From assembly GCA_947476405.1 (NCBI GenBank), contig CANJQG010000004.1:32650-96649 (forward strand): a stretch of 64,000 nucleotides of DNA, read 5' to 3'. This DNA is from Thiotrichales bacterium. Its GTDB lineage: Bacteria > Pseudomonadota > Gammaproteobacteria > Francisellales > CACEW01. A program made the translations under genes and the position numbers. This document shows positions 8,894-18,034 of the stretch, piece after piece. The notes under the pieces were generated by a model. The model worked only from the letters and a program-made list of their open reading frames with translations. It was not told where the DNA came from and searched no databases. Numbering within the stretch: the first letter of the stretch is position 1; each line of letters begins with the position of its first letter.

Positions 8894-10315
8894 ATGTTTA
8901 AACTTATGAGCGCTTACCCCGCCTTTCCAGAGATGCTCCTTCTTGCGGGCACCGTCTTTATTTTACTGATTGACCTCTTTTTAAAAGGAAAGAAATCTCT
9001 GACGTTTTACCTAGCAGAACTCCTCTTGATTGGCGTATTCATCAGCCTGATGGCGGAAAAAAATGTCAATCCACAGATTTTATATGCCGGCCATTATTTA
9101 TTTGATCCCTTTGCGCGCGTGATGAAAGAAGCCGTCGTCTTAATGAGCTTTTTTATTTTTGCCTATACGCATAAACGCCGTGAATTTGAGCATCTACAAA
9201 GTGAGTTTCTATTTTTAGTCCTGTTTTCGCTTTTGGGCGCCATGGTGTTGGCGTCTGCTGAAAGTCTGCTGACGCTGTATTTAGGACTGGAATTACTCTC
9301 TCTTCCCCTCTACGCCATGATTGCCCTGCGTCGTGACGCGGTGACAGGCGGTGAGGCAGCGATCAAATACTTTATCATGGGTGCATTGGCCTCCGGATTT
9401 TTACTCTTTGGATTTTCGCTTTTATATGGCCTAACGGGCAGCATTGAATTATCACAGATTGCAAGTCAAATTACCGCGCAGATGAGCGCCAGTCCAGCCT
9501 ATTGGGTGGTCTTAACCCTGATCTTGGCTGCAGTGGCTTTTAAGCTAGGGATTGTGCCTTTTCATATGTGGATTGCTGATGTGTATGAGGGTGCGCCTTT
9601 GTCTGTGACAATCTATCTTGCCAGTGTGCCTAAATTAGCTGTTCTAGCCTTATTCGTCCGTATATTTGTGGATAGCCTATCTTATTCGACCATCCTGATA
9701 CCGCATCTGTTATTTTGGCTGGGTGCGCTTTCTTTAATTTTTGGAAATTGTGCTGCGTTGGTCCAAAAAAGTCTCCGCCGCCTATTAGCCTATTCCACAG
9801 TCGCCAATATGGGGCTGATTTTTATGGCCTTTGGATTGGCAAGCCCGCAAGGTCAGGGTAGCGCTATTTTTTATGCCCTGGTTTATACTTTTAGCACAAT
9901 CGGCATTTTTGGTTTAATTCTGTTATTCCGCGAAGACATCGTAAATATTGATGACTTAAAAGGTCTGCATGCGCAAAAACCCTATCTGGCTTTTTTATTT
10001 TTACTGGTGATGCTCTCACTTGCAGGGATTCCCCCTCTGATTGGCTTTGATTCTAAACTGCTGATCATCACTTCTTTGTTGCATCAACAGCAATATGGAC
10101 TGACGATTCTGGTCGTAATCCTCTCTGTTGTGGCTGCGGCATATTATCTCAAACTCGTTAAGGCGATTTATTTTGAACGGGGCCGGGAAGATAAGTGGCT
10201 GACCTATCCTGGCTTGAATACCGTTCTGATCAATATCAATGTCTTGGCCTTGCTGCTCTTCGGCTTATTCCCATCCCATTTAATTGCGCTGGCTTATCAC
10301 TTATTTAATTATTAG
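8894..10315 (+). CDS. nuoN: NADH-quinone oxidoreductase subunit N
   Basis: NuoN is the antiporter-like subunit nearest the hydrophilic arm of complex I. The 473-residue protein has about 14 hydrophobic segments, a conserved YLGLELLSLPLYAMIAL near residue 130 and FKLGIVPFHMWIADVYEGAP near 217. It ends the nuo run; waaF begins only 12 bases after its stop, so the LPS heptosyltransferase genes may share the transcript. Confidence 0.97.
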   Translation: MFKLMSAYPAFPEMLLLAGTVFILLIDLFLKGKKSLTFYLAELLLIGVFISLMAEKNVNPQILYAGHYLFDPFARVMKEAVVLMSFFIFAYTHKRREFEHLQSEFLFLVLFSLLGAMVLASAESLLTLYLGLELLSLPLYAMIALRRDAVTGGEAAIKYFIMGALASGFLLFGFSLLYGLTGSIELSQIASQITAQMSASPAYWVVLTLILAAVAFKLGIVPFHMWIADVYEGAPLSVTIYLASVPKLAVLALFVRIFVDSLSYSTILIPHLLFWLGALSLIFGNCAALVQKSLRRLLAYSTVANMGLIFMAFGLASPQGQGSAIFYALVYTFSTIGIFGLILLFREDIVNIDDLKGLHAQKPYLAFLFLLVMLSLAGIPPLIGFDSKLLIITSLLHQQQYGLTILVVILSVVAAAYYLKLVKAIYFERGREDKWLTYPGLNTVLININVLALLLFGLFPSHLIALAYHLFNY

Positions 10316-10327
10316 AATTATTTTAGT

Positions 10328-11332
10328 ATGACACAAAAAATACTGATTATTGCCCCAGCCTGGTTAGGCGATATGGTCATGGCCCATAGCCTGATCCAGG
10401 TGATTCAGCAACACAATCCTGAGGCAAGTCTGGCTATTTTAGCGCCCAGCTCAACCCTTCAAATCACAGAATTGATGCCTGAAATCAGCATACGCTTTTT
10501 GATTCCAGATCAACATGGGCAGTTTAATCTCAAAGCACGCTTTAAATTAGCCCGTCAATTGCGGGCCCAGAAATTTACTGCGGCCTATGTCTTACCCAAT
10601 ACCTGGAAATCTGCACTGATTCCCTTTCTAGCGGGGATTCCAAAGCGAATTGGTGCCCTGGGCGAACAGCGCTATTTTTTACTGAATGATCTCAGAAAGG
10701 GCGTGAAAAAACTGCCATTAATGGTACAACGCTATGTCACACTTGCCCATGCCCCGAATGCGTTTACAGAAGCGATGCCTTTTCCTTATCCACATCTCAC
10801 GGTACCTGAAACTTTACGCGACCGAATCAAGCAAAAATTCAATCTGAATTTAGAAAAACCCGTCCTCACTTTATCTCCTGGAGCCGCATTTGGCCCTGCA
10901 AAACGCTGGCCCGTCCATTATTTTGCAGAAGTGGCCCGTGCAAAGAGTGATGCAGGGTTTCAAGTCTGGATTATCGGTGGGCCAGCAGAAGTCACGCTCG
11001 GTGCAGAAATAGCGACTCTGGAGCCACGCGTGCATAATTTTACAATGAAAACCTCACTGCTCGAAATGGCGGCCTTACTTTCGTTTTCAAATCAAGTCTT
11101 AACCAATGATTCGGGCCCGATGCATATTGCGGCAAGCCTCAATGTACCGGTATTTGCGATCTTTGGTTCATCGAGCCCTGGATTTACCCCCCCATTAGGT
11201 GATAAAGTAATGATTATTGAAAAGCTTGGCTTAGATTGTCGCCCCTGTTTTGAGCGTGTCTGTCCTTTTGGACATTATGCTTGCCTCAAGGAAATCACGC
11301 CGGAGCAGGTTTTAATGAGGATGACTCCATGA
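10328..11332 (+). CDS. waaF: ADP-heptose:LPS heptosyltransferase II
   Basis: A glycosyltransferase family 9 enzyme of 334 residues that should add the second L-glycero-D-manno-heptose to the LPS inner core on the cytoplasmic face of the inner membrane. Motifs are the N-terminal APAWLGDMVMAHSL, SPGAAFGPAKRWP, and TNDSGPMHIAASL followed by VFAIFGSSSP. The pair of cysteines in GLDCRPCFERVCPFG is typical of WaaF. It is coupled to waaC through an ATGA overlap. Confidence 0.92.
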   Translation: MTQKILIIAPAWLGDMVMAHSLIQVIQQHNPEASLAILAPSSTLQITELMPEISIRFLIPDQHGQFNLKARFKLARQLRAQKFTAAYVLPNTWKSALIPFLAGIPKRIGALGEQRYFLLNDLRKGVKKLPLMVQRYVTLAHAPNAFTEAMPFPYPHLTVPETLRDRIKQKFNLNLEKPVLTLSPGAAFGPAKRWPVHYFAEVARAKSDAGFQVWIIGGPAEVTLGAEIATLEPRVHNFTMKTSLLEMAALLSFSNQVLTNDSGPMHIAASLNVPVFAIFGSSSPGFTPPLGDKVMIIEKLGLDCRPCFERVCPFGHYACLKEITPEQVLMRMTP

Positions 11333-12378
11333 AAGTATTAAAAAAAATGAAACAGCAAAACAACGACGCCACCCATTTTAAAATATTGCTCATTAAACTT
11401 TCTTCCCTCGGGGATATCATTCATGTCTTTCCCGCTTTGACTGAATTGCTAAAGCACCACCCCGAGGCTGAAGTCACCTGGGTCGTAGATCAACCTTTCG
11501 CGGAAGTCCCCCTCTGGCATCCGGCCGTTAAAAAAGTCATTGTGGCCCCATTGCGTGACTTGAAAAAACAAGGCTGGGGTTTAAAAGCATTCTCTACTCT
11601 CAAAAATTTAATCACAGCCATTCGCGCCGAACAATATGATTTTGTGATCGATGCGCAGGGCTTATTTAAAAGTGCAATGTTGGCCCGCCTTGCAAAAGGA
11701 TATCGCGTTGGTTTTGGTCGCGGCTGTCTGCGTGAAAACGTCTGGTGGCTTTATCAACATTGGGTCTTTATCCCCTTTAAGGAACATGCTATTAAGCGCG
11801 TAAAAGCCTTATTTTCTGAAGTAGGAAAGTATGTTTCCATGCCTGAAATCCAATATGGTTTAGAAAAATGGACGCCTGTTAAGAACAAAGTGATTCTTTT
11901 TGCACATGGCACCACCTGGGCCAGCAAGCATTATCCTGATCCCTTGTGGAAGAAGCTGGCTGAATGCGTCACCGCAGCCGGTTATGAAGTCTGGCTCGCT
12001 CATACGAATGCGCATGAACTCAAACGAGCTGAATGGCTGAAAGTGAATGATCAGGTCAAAGTCCTTCCCAAAATGTCTCTCAATCAAATCAAAGCCGCCT
12101 TGCTGAAGGTCTCGGGCGTGATTGCAGTGGACACAGGCCTCGCGCATATTTCAGCGGCTTTATCCATCCCCTGTGTCACGCTTTATGGCCCAACGGATCC
12201 AAGTAAAATCGGCACGATGGGTGAACATCAAAAACAACTCCAAGCCGTTTTTGAATGCGCTCCCTGTGGGAATCGCCAATGCACCCATGCAGATGCACTG
12301 AAGACCATCAGACCCCCTTGTTTCAAAACCCTTCCCCCTAGCGAAGTCTGGAAGGCCCTACAGGAATTATTATCCTAA
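11329..12378 (+). CDS. waaC: ADP-heptose:LPS heptosyltransferase I
   Basis: A second family 9 glycosyltransferase, expected to transfer the first heptose to Kdo in the LPS core. It shows LLIKLSSLGDIIHVFPAL, the DAQGLFKSAMLAR segment, HGTTWASKHYP, and AVDTGLAHISAAL followed by TLYGPTDP. I place the start at the ATG at 11329, which overlaps the waaF stop by 4 bases and has ATGAGG upstream; a TTG at 11281 is in frame but would overlap waaF by 52 bases. That gives 349 residues, with about 16 residues before the conserved domain. Confidence 0.9.
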   Translation: MKVLKKMKQQNNDATHFKILLIKLSSLGDIIHVFPALTELLKHHPEAEVTWVVDQPFAEVPLWHPAVKKVIVAPLRDLKKQGWGLKAFSTLKNLITAIRAEQYDFVIDAQGLFKSAMLARLAKGYRVGFGRGCLRENVWWLYQHWVFIPFKEHAIKRVKALFSEVGKYVSMPEIQYGLEKWTPVKNKVILFAHGTTWASKHYPDPLWKKLAECVTAAGYEVWLAHTNAHELKRAEWLKVNDQVKVLPKMSLNQIKAALLKVSGVIAVDTGLAHISAALSIPCVTLYGPTDPSKIGTMGEHQKQLQAVFECAPCGNRQCTHADALKTIRPPCFKTLPPSEVWKALQELLS

Positions 12379-12426
12379 AAAATACAGTCGATCTATTAAG
12401 GATATTCAGCGCCTTGGCATTCTATT

Positions 12427-12813
12427 TTACCCTGAAAGCGTAAACAAACTTTTAGCTTGAGTAGACTGAACCATCGGTGCTGCAGGACAATTTCCTGCAT
12501 TAATAATTTTGATGGCACTATTTGTCACAACGCTTTTCCCCCCAATCAGGAATTTTTTGGAAGTGCCGCTTACCGCTTTACCGATACTGTTGGTTGTACC
12601 GCTTATCGCACCTGGATCGTTGGGAATGGATAAAGTCAGTGGGTGAATCATATTAGTGGTTTCGATGGGCGACCCCTCAAAGGTCATGAGCGTATTCCCA
12701 CCCATGAGGTCTTCCTGCGGGGCGATTGCTACCCCAGGAACGACTGCTCCCTGAACCATTAAAGGCTGAACGGAAGCAAATTGACCCGAGTTTCGAGTAT
12801 TGATAAGTGACAT
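12427..12813 (-). CDS. PAAR-like (DUF4150) protein
   Basis: The 128-residue protein resembles the DUF4150 PAAR-like family, whose members cap VgrG spikes of type VI secretion systems and carry or recruit effectors. The visible resemblance is the repeated short beta pattern GGNTLMTFEGSPI, IPNDPGAISGT, a middle KFLIGGKSVVTNSA strand pair, and the C-terminal NAGNCPAAPMVQSTQAKSLF. The last agrees with the NCPGA-plus-PSQTKV ending usual in that family. The gene stands alone between waaC and mdh, with no VgrG, Hcp or other T6SS gene in the window. It could be an orphan spike tip or a chance beta-rich relative. Confidence 0.65.
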   Translation of the reverse strand: MSLINTRNSGQFASVQPLMVQGAVVPGVAIAPQEDLMGGNTLMTFEGSPIETTNMIHPLTLSIPNDPGAISGTTNSIGKAVSGTSKKFLIGGKSVVTNSAIKIINAGNCPAAPMVQSTQAKSLFTLSG

Positions 12814-13014
12814 AATATTGGCCCACCCAAATAGATCTTTTGTTATTCTGTTGATATATTATTCTTTAATTTAAAGGTCGTCAAGGACAATTTAGGCTTT
12901 CGGGAATGACAGGATGAATCTACGAAGATAGAATCCCCTGCAGTCTTGCTATTTTAAGCGCACTTCGGTAAATTGATATGGATTATTCATTTCATTAACC
13001 AGGAGTCTCAAATC

Positions 13015-13983
13015 ATGACAACACGTAAAAAAATTGCGCTGATTGGCGCAGGGAATATTGGCGGAACTTTAGCGCTTTTGGCGCTAACCAAAAAATTAGG
13101 CGATGTGGTTTTATTTGATATTGCTGAAGGCGTCCCTCAAGGTAAAGCATTGGATTTGGCGCAATGCGGCCCTATTGAAGGCTTTGATGGAAAAATTTTA
13201 GGTACGAATAATTATGAAGATATTGCTGATTCAGATGTCGTAATTGTGACCGCTGGCTCACCTCGCAAACCGGGAATGAGTCGTGATGATTTGCTGAGTA
13301 TTAATGCAAAGGTCATGAAATCAGTCGGTGAAGCCATCAAAACACATTGCCCCAATGCATTTGTTATTTGTGTGACCAATCCGCTCGATATCATGGTGCG
13401 TTTGTTACATCATTTTTGCAAAGTACCCGATCATAAAATTATTGGAATGGCTGGAATTCTTGATTCCGCGCGTTTCAGCACCTTTTTAGCTTGGGAATTT
13501 AAAGTCTCCGTCAATCAGGTTCATGCTTATGTAATGGGCGGTCATGGTGACTCCATGGTGCCCTTGACCAAAATGAGTAATATCGCTGGCATATCGCTTG
13601 CAGATATGGTGCGTTTTGGCTGCCTCAAACAAGAACGTCTGGATGAAATTATCCAAAGGACCCGTCAAGGTGGCGGTGAAATTGTCAACCTCCTAAAAAC
13701 AGGTTCCGCTTTTTATGCGCCCGCGGCCTCCGCAATTCAAATGGCAGAAGCTTATCTTTACGATCAACAGGCTATTCTACCTGTCGCTGCAAAAATCAAA
13801 GTCGGTCAATATGGAGTAAAAGAAAGCATTTTTGTAGGCGTTCCCGCCAAAATCGGTGCTAAAGGCGTTGAAAAAATCATTGATGTTGATTTGACCGAAC
13901 AAGAAAACGCCAATCTGCAAGTCTCCATTCAAGCCGTTATTGAATTGAATGAAGCCGCAGATCGGCTTGGTTTAACAGTCTAG
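13015..13983 (+). CDS. mdh: Malate dehydrogenase (lactate-dehydrogenase-like type)
   Basis: This 322-residue NAD-dependent dehydrogenase interconverts malate and oxaloacetate in the TCA cycle. It has the Rossmann motif GAGNIGG, the substrate loop SPRKPGMSRDDL (the Arg before KPG marks malate rather than lactate), VTNPLDIM, the DSAR segment and the catalytic His in GGHGDSMVPL. It belongs to the LDH-like group of malate dehydrogenases rather than the E. coli type. The ATG at 13015 is chosen because AGGAG lies 9 bases upstream; an in-frame TTG at 12973 lacks such a site. Confidence 0.93.
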   Translation: MTTRKKIALIGAGNIGGTLALLALTKKLGDVVLFDIAEGVPQGKALDLAQCGPIEGFDGKILGTNNYEDIADSDVVIVTAGSPRKPGMSRDDLLSINAKVMKSVGEAIKTHCPNAFVICVTNPLDIMVRLLHHFCKVPDHKIIGMAGILDSARFSTFLAWEFKVSVNQVHAYVMGGHGDSMVPLTKMSNIAGISLADMVRFGCLKQERLDEIIQRTRQGGGEIVNLLKTGSAFYAPAASAIQMAEAYLYDQQAILPVAAKIKVGQYGVKESIFVGVPAKIGAKGVEKIIDVDLTEQENANLQVSIQAVIELNEAADRLGLTV

Positions 13984-14228
13984 AGAAGGCTCGGCGCACC
14001 AGCAGATTCACCTCCTGCTGGTGACGACGCGGGCAAAGCAGGATGACCTATCACAGCGCCAAGCGCAGGGGCAAAAGCAACAGCAACAGGATGTAAGGCC
14101 GCTCTATTGTTGACAACCGACTCAGCATGCGCAGCCTTGATACTGGGAGGGCCGCGTTTTTCGACCGCTGCAGCGCCAAGGATTTGATGAGGAGGGGGTG
14201 AGGGAGGGGGTGGGGGTGATCCGAACAA
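13980..14228 (-). CDS. Small proline/alanine-rich hypothetical protein
   Basis: An 82-codon frame convergent with mdh, overlapping its stop by 4 bases. It starts at TTG, with AAGGAAG a few bases upstream, which supports translation. The N-terminus is a run of prolines (SPPPPPSPPP), followed by Ala/Pro-rich low-complexity sequence and no hydrophobic segment. I recognise no family. Proline-rich tails also occur in neighbouring effector-like proteins. It may be a degraded or non-coding frame. Confidence 0.35.
   Translation of the reverse strand: MFGSPPPPPSPPPHQILGAAAVEKRGPPSIKAAHAESVVNNRAALHPVAVAFAPALGAVIGHPALPASSPAGGESAGAPSLL
13997..14023. repeat. 9-bp inverted repeat just after mdh
   Basis: CACCAGCAG and CTGCTGGTG form a perfect 9-bp stem with a 9-base loop, 14 bases after the mdh stop. 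No T-run follows on the + strand, so it is not a standard intrinsic terminator. It could protect the mdh transcript end or reduce readthrough. It lies inside the convergent small frame. Confidence 0.5.
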
Positions 14229-14301
14229 AATACTTCCTTTTTTTTAAACTACAGGATGCATTATATATGATCCATCCTACTTTTAAATAAAAATATAATC
14301 C

Positions 14302-15237
14302 TTAAGAATTCTTTATTGCGTATTTTATTGAATCTAAGACGTGACCTCCTCTGCTTAAGATTGATTCCATGCTTAGGTTTTCGACATCAGGCCAGGCTCG
14401 CAGCCAAGTCAATTGGCGCTTTGCATATTGACGGGTAGCGAAAAGAATGTGATCAGGTAGCATTTTTTCAGAAATCTTATTTTCTAGAAAATTCCAGACT
14501 TGCCGATAGCCAACAGCACGCATGGATGGGAGATGGTCATACAGGATGTACTTTTTTTTCAGCAAGATCACCTCATCAATCAACCCCGCTTCAAGCATTT
14601 GATTGATCCGCACTTGAATACGTTGATGCAAAACGCTGCGATCCTCTGGAATCAAAGCAAAAGGAAGAAAGGTAAGCGCTGAGGGGCGATGATTTTGTGT
14701 TTGTAAAAAGCTTAATGGCTGACCCGTTAAATAAAAAACTTCCAGGCCGCGTCCAATTCTTTGCGTATCATTTACACTGATTTTAGAAGCGAAGACTGGA
14801 TCGATTTGGAGGAGTTCCGCATACAACGCAGCCCAGCCTTGCTGCTCAGCCTTCTTGTAAATTTCTGCGCGAATCTCTGCATTGTCGGTGGGCAATTGCG
14901 CAAGGCCCTGCTGCAAGGCTTTAAAATAAAGCATGGTGCCGCCCACTAAAAGGGGAATTTTATTTTTTTGCCTAATTTGATGAATCAGCGCCGTCGCATC
15001 AGTGACAAATTGGCCGACAGAATAATGTTCCGTTGGATTGAGAATATCAATCAAGTGATGTGGGACCGTAGATAATTCGTGCATTGTCGGTTTTGCCGTA
15101 CCGATATTCATATCCTGATAAATCAGAGCTGAATCTACACTGATGATTTCAATAGGAAATTCACGCGCCAAATCTAATGCCAGCGCAGTTTTACCACTTG
15201 CTGTTGGCCCCATGAGAAATAAAATCGATTTTTTCAT
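14302..15237 (-). CDS. miaA: tRNA dimethylallyltransferase
   Basis: MiaA transfers the dimethylallyl group to N6 of A37 in tRNAs reading UNN codons. The 311-residue protein has the P-loop GPTASGKTALALDLA at the N-terminus, the SVDSALIYQDMNIGTAKP segment, PHHLIDI, GGTMLYFKAL, the RRL-type region ATRQYAKRQLTWLRAW near the C-terminus, and normal length. In E. coli miaA lies beside mutL and hfq; here it is alone, with mutL 27 kb away. Confidence 0.96.
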   Translation of the reverse strand: MKKSILFLMGPTASGKTALALDLAREFPIEIISVDSALIYQDMNIGTAKPTMHELSTVPHHLIDILNPTEHYSVGQFVTDATALIHQIRQKNKIPLLVGGTMLYFKALQQGLAQLPTDNAEIRAEIYKKAEQQGWAALYAELLQIDPVFASKISVNDTQRIGRGLEVFYLTGQPLSFLQTQNHRPSALTFLPFALIPEDRSVLHQRIQVRINQMLEAGLIDEVILLKKKYILYDHLPSMRAVGYRQVWNFLENKISEKMLPDHILFATRQYAKRQLTWLRAWPDVENLSMESILSRGGHVLDSIKYAIKNS

Positions 15238-15338
15238 TTGATGAGCATATGCAAATTTTAGCCTCAGCGCAATGCTTGATTATTTTTAAGCGAAGATTTA
15301 CCATAGCTTTACTGCTTTAAAATAATGGAGAAGAATAG

Positions 15339-15719
15339 ATGCGTAAAACTGAATGTGGTGTGGGCAAAAAATGTGGCGGTAAAAATAGCTATGCGGCCTA
15401 TTTTCTTTATGCGGTGAGCCTGGTCGGTTTTTTGGACCTCTTTTCCTCGGGAAGCATTACAGGGCATTATACGCCTTTGATCGGTGTGGATATTGCAGTT
15501 TATATCGTGATGATTTTACTGGCGATACGCATTCATCAAGGTCACTGCTTTGCAAAATGGGCTTATGGGATTTTGGCCGTAGTTTGGTACTGCGCCCTGC
15601 TCTTTTATCTCCCTAAATTTCATCATACCTTAGATTGGTATACTTTATTTATGCAGTGGGTATTGAGCATTTTGGCGCTGTGGGCGTTGCTGCGTCCGAA
15701 AAAATCTCAGGATCTTTAA
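15339..15719 (+). CDS. Small four-helix membrane protein of unknown function
   Basis: A 126-residue protein with a polar, Cys-containing N-terminus (CGVGKKCGGKN) and about four hydrophobic segments (residues 19-36, 45-64, 72-90, 100-120). An AGAAGAA-like site precedes the ATG. I recognise no family. It may be a DoxX-like or small multi-pass inner-membrane protein. Its 3' end overlaps the convergent MFS gene by 71 bases, so the two messages are complementary at their ends. Confidence 0.65.
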   Translation: MRKTECGVGKKCGGKNSYAAYFLYAVSLVGFLDLFSSGSITGHYTPLIGVDIAVYIVMILLAIRIHQGHCFAKWAYGILAVVWYCALLFYLPKFHHTLDWYTLFMQWVLSILALWALLRPKKSQDL

Positions 15720-17037
15720 AAATCTGTTTATCAATTTTAAGATAGGCTATTTTTTCTTGAGGGCAAACCATTGCATCAAAAATACCAGGGGTCGCCAGCA
15801 ATTTAGCTTGTAAAGCTTTTGCAGCTGGCTCATCCAATTCACCAATCGTAATGATTTTTGAACTCAAGTGCCGTGGCTTTTTCATGAAAATCGAAACAGC
15901 CAACCAAAGCAAGCCGATTGCAGCACACAGAATAAAAATACTTCCAAACCCAAAATGACTAAAGACCAAGCCTGAAAGCCCTCCTCCAGCCAGAATTCCC
16001 AAAAACTGCGCGCTAGAATAGATCCCCATTGCGGTTCCTTTATTGCCCGCAGGGGCAATTTTGGCAATCAGTGAAGGCAAGCTGGATTCTAAAAAAGTAA
16101 ACGCCGCAAAAAACAAGATGAGAATCAGACCCATGATAATGATGTTTTGATGAAAAAATCCAAGGAGAATTTCAGAGAAGGTCAGCAAAGCAATGGCGCC
16201 AATAAAAATCGGTTTCATCAAGCGCTTTTTCTCCGCAATAATAATAAAGGGCAGCATCAACGCAAATGAAATCAGCAGAACGGGTAAATAAATCATCCAT
16301 TGATGATTATTGGCAAGATCCAGGTGATCCACCAAAATAATCGGCACCGCAACGAAAAGCGCCGTTAAAATCGCATGGAGGCAAAAAATTCCGAAATCTA
16401 AACGCAGGAGTTCAGGCATCATCAGAATGGTTTTAAATTGCCCCAAGACAGCCTCGTTATCCCTCTGAATAAACAAATGATTGGGTGTGGGAATCAAAAA
16501 TAAGACGACCAAAATCCCCACGATGGCTAAAATCGCAGTAAACCAAAAAATCCCAGACAAACCGATCCAACTATTTAAAACAGGGCCGATCATCAGGGCA
16601 ATAATAAATGAAAAACCTATGGTCATGCCAAGGACAGACATCGCTTTTAGTCGATGCTCCTCTGCAGTATGGTCCGCAAGAAGCGCAGTCAAGGTGCTCC
16701 CAATCGCTCCGGCCCCTTGAATTGCACGGCCTAAAATCAGCATATTAATGCTGTGCGATTTTGCGGCCACAATACTGCCGATTACAAATAAAATTAGGCC
16801 AAAAATAATCACGGGCTTGCGGCCAATGCGGTCAGAACACAAACCAAATGGAATTTGTAAAATCCCCTGCGTTAAACCGTAAATCCCCAAAGCAAGTCCC
16901 ATCATCACAGGCGTTGCATTTTTGAAATCATTGATATACAAGCTAAAAACAGGCAAGATCATAAACAGGCCTAACATGCGAAATGCATAGATACTGGCAA
17001 TCGAAAAGGTGGCTTTTTTTTCAAGGAGGGTCATCAT
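15649..17037 (-). CDS. yajR: MFS transporter of the YajR type
   Basis: A 462-residue major facilitator superfamily transporter with 12 membrane helices and the motif-A sequence FGLCSDRIGRKPVI between helices 2 and 3. After the last helix there is a soluble C-terminal domain of about 65 residues (ITIGELDEPAAKALQAKLL and onward), as in the YAM domain of YajR. The substrate of YajR-type proteins is not settled; drug or sugar export have been considered. It is convergent with, and overlaps, the small membrane protein gene. Confidence 0.83.
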   Translation of the reverse strand: MMTLLEKKATFSIASIYAFRMLGLFMILPVFSLYINDFKNATPVMMGLALGIYGLTQGILQIPFGLCSDRIGRKPVIIFGLILFVIGSIVAAKSHSINMLILGRAIQGAGAIGSTLTALLADHTAEEHRLKAMSVLGMTIGFSFIIALMIGPVLNSWIGLSGIFWFTAILAIVGILVVLFLIPTPNHLFIQRDNEAVLGQFKTILMMPELLRLDFGIFCLHAILTALFVAVPIILVDHLDLANNHQWMIYLPVLLISFALMLPFIIIAEKKRLMKPIFIGAIALLTFSEILLGFFHQNIIIMGLILILFFAAFTFLESSLPSLIAKIAPAGNKGTAMGIYSSAQFLGILAGGGLSGLVFSHFGFGSIFILCAAIGLLWLAVSIFMKKPRHLSSKIITIGELDEPAAKALQAKLLATPGIFDAMVCPQEKIAYLKIDKQIFKDPEIFSDAATPTAPKCSIPTA

Positions 17038-17051
17038 ATTTATGTAAACTG

Positions 17052-17079
17052 TTGCAAATAAAGATGGCTATGGTAGCAT
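17052..17079 (+). promoter_or_regulatory. Candidate promoter of the cyo operon
   Basis: TTGCAA and TAGCAT are separated by 16 bases, with a TGG just before the -10 element (extended -10). The -10 ends 46 bases before the cyoA ATG, in the gap divergent to the MFS gene. Confidence 0.4.
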
Positions 17080-17125
17080 AGGCGTTAATTTTCTGACAGC
17101 TTGATTGCAAAGGGAGTCAAACAGC

Positions 17126-18004
17126 ATGCTTAAATTACGGCGTTTTTTATCAACGATTCTATCATTAGGCATGCTTCTGCTTATAACAGGTTGCAGCAAA
17201 ATGGAAGTGTTGAATCCCATGGGCCCCATTGCCGAAGATGAAAAACAATTGCTCATCGATGCACTCTGCCTCATGCTCATCATTATTATTCCGGTGATTA
17301 TTTTAACGCTCTTAATTGCACGTCGTTATCGCGCCTCAAATACCAAAGCAAAATACTCACCTAACTGGAGTCACGGCACCTTGCTTGAAGCAGGCTGGTG
17401 GGTTTTGCCTATTATTATTATTGCGGTATTGGGAACGATGACCTGGCGCACGACGCATTCTTTAGACCCCTACAAACCCATTAACAGCAAAGTTCCAGCC
17501 TTGAATATTCAAGTGGTTTCTTTGCAATGGCGTTGGTTATTCATCTATCCTGCGCAAAATATCGCAACGCTTGATTTTGTTGAGTTTCCCGTTGATACAC
17601 CGATTAATTTCAGCGTAACCTCTGATGCACCAATGAACTCTTTCCAAATTCGTCAATTAGCAGGGCAAATTTACGCCATGAATGGCATGAAAACTGAACT
17701 GCATTTGATTGCTAGCCATACGGGTGATTATGCGGGACGCTCCGTAAACTTCAGTGGCCCCGGCTTTGCAGATATGACTTTTGTGGCACATGTGGTGTCA
17801 GAAAATGACTTTAATACCTGGGTTCAAACCGTTAAAAAAGGCAATTCTATTTTAACGCTGCCTGCGTACAAGCAATTAGCGCTTCCTTCACAAGATCACA
17901 GCGTGCAATTGTATTCTAATGTGGCACCCGATTTATTTAATCATATTATTATGAGCTATATGGGCCCTGATATGCCCAATATGAAAATGACTTCTGGGTC
18001 TTAA
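17126..18004 (+). CDS. cyoA: Cytochrome bo3 ubiquinol oxidase subunit II
   Basis: Subunit II of the haem-copper quinol oxidase that reduces oxygen with ubiquinol. It has a lipoprotein signal (hydrophobic stretch ending LLLITGC), two membrane helices, and a periplasmic cupredoxin domain with QWRWLFIYP. The CuA cysteines of cytochrome c oxidases are missing, as expected for a quinol oxidase. The ATG at 17126 has GGGAG upstream; a TTG at 17105 would put that site inside the coding sequence. The predicted protein has 293 residues. Confidence 0.95.
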   Translation: MLKLRRFLSTILSLGMLLLITGCSKMEVLNPMGPIAEDEKQLLIDALCLMLIIIIPVIILTLLIARRYRASNTKAKYSPNWSHGTLLEAGWWVLPIIIIAVLGTMTWRTTHSLDPYKPINSKVPALNIQVVSLQWRWLFIYPAQNIATLDFVEFPVDTPINFSVTSDAPMNSFQIRQLAGQIYAMNGMKTELHLIASHTGDYAGRSVNFSGPGFADMTFVAHVVSENDFNTWVQTVKKGNSILTLPAYKQLALPSQDHSVQLYSNVAPDLFNHIIMSYMGPDMPNMKMTSGS

Positions 18005-18034
18005 TTTAATTCTGGCTAATGACAAGGAAATAAC

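Noticed and set aside
12973..13014. Upstream TTG start for mdh
   Set aside because: AGGAG is correctly spaced for the ATG at 13015, and the extra residues do not resemble the family.
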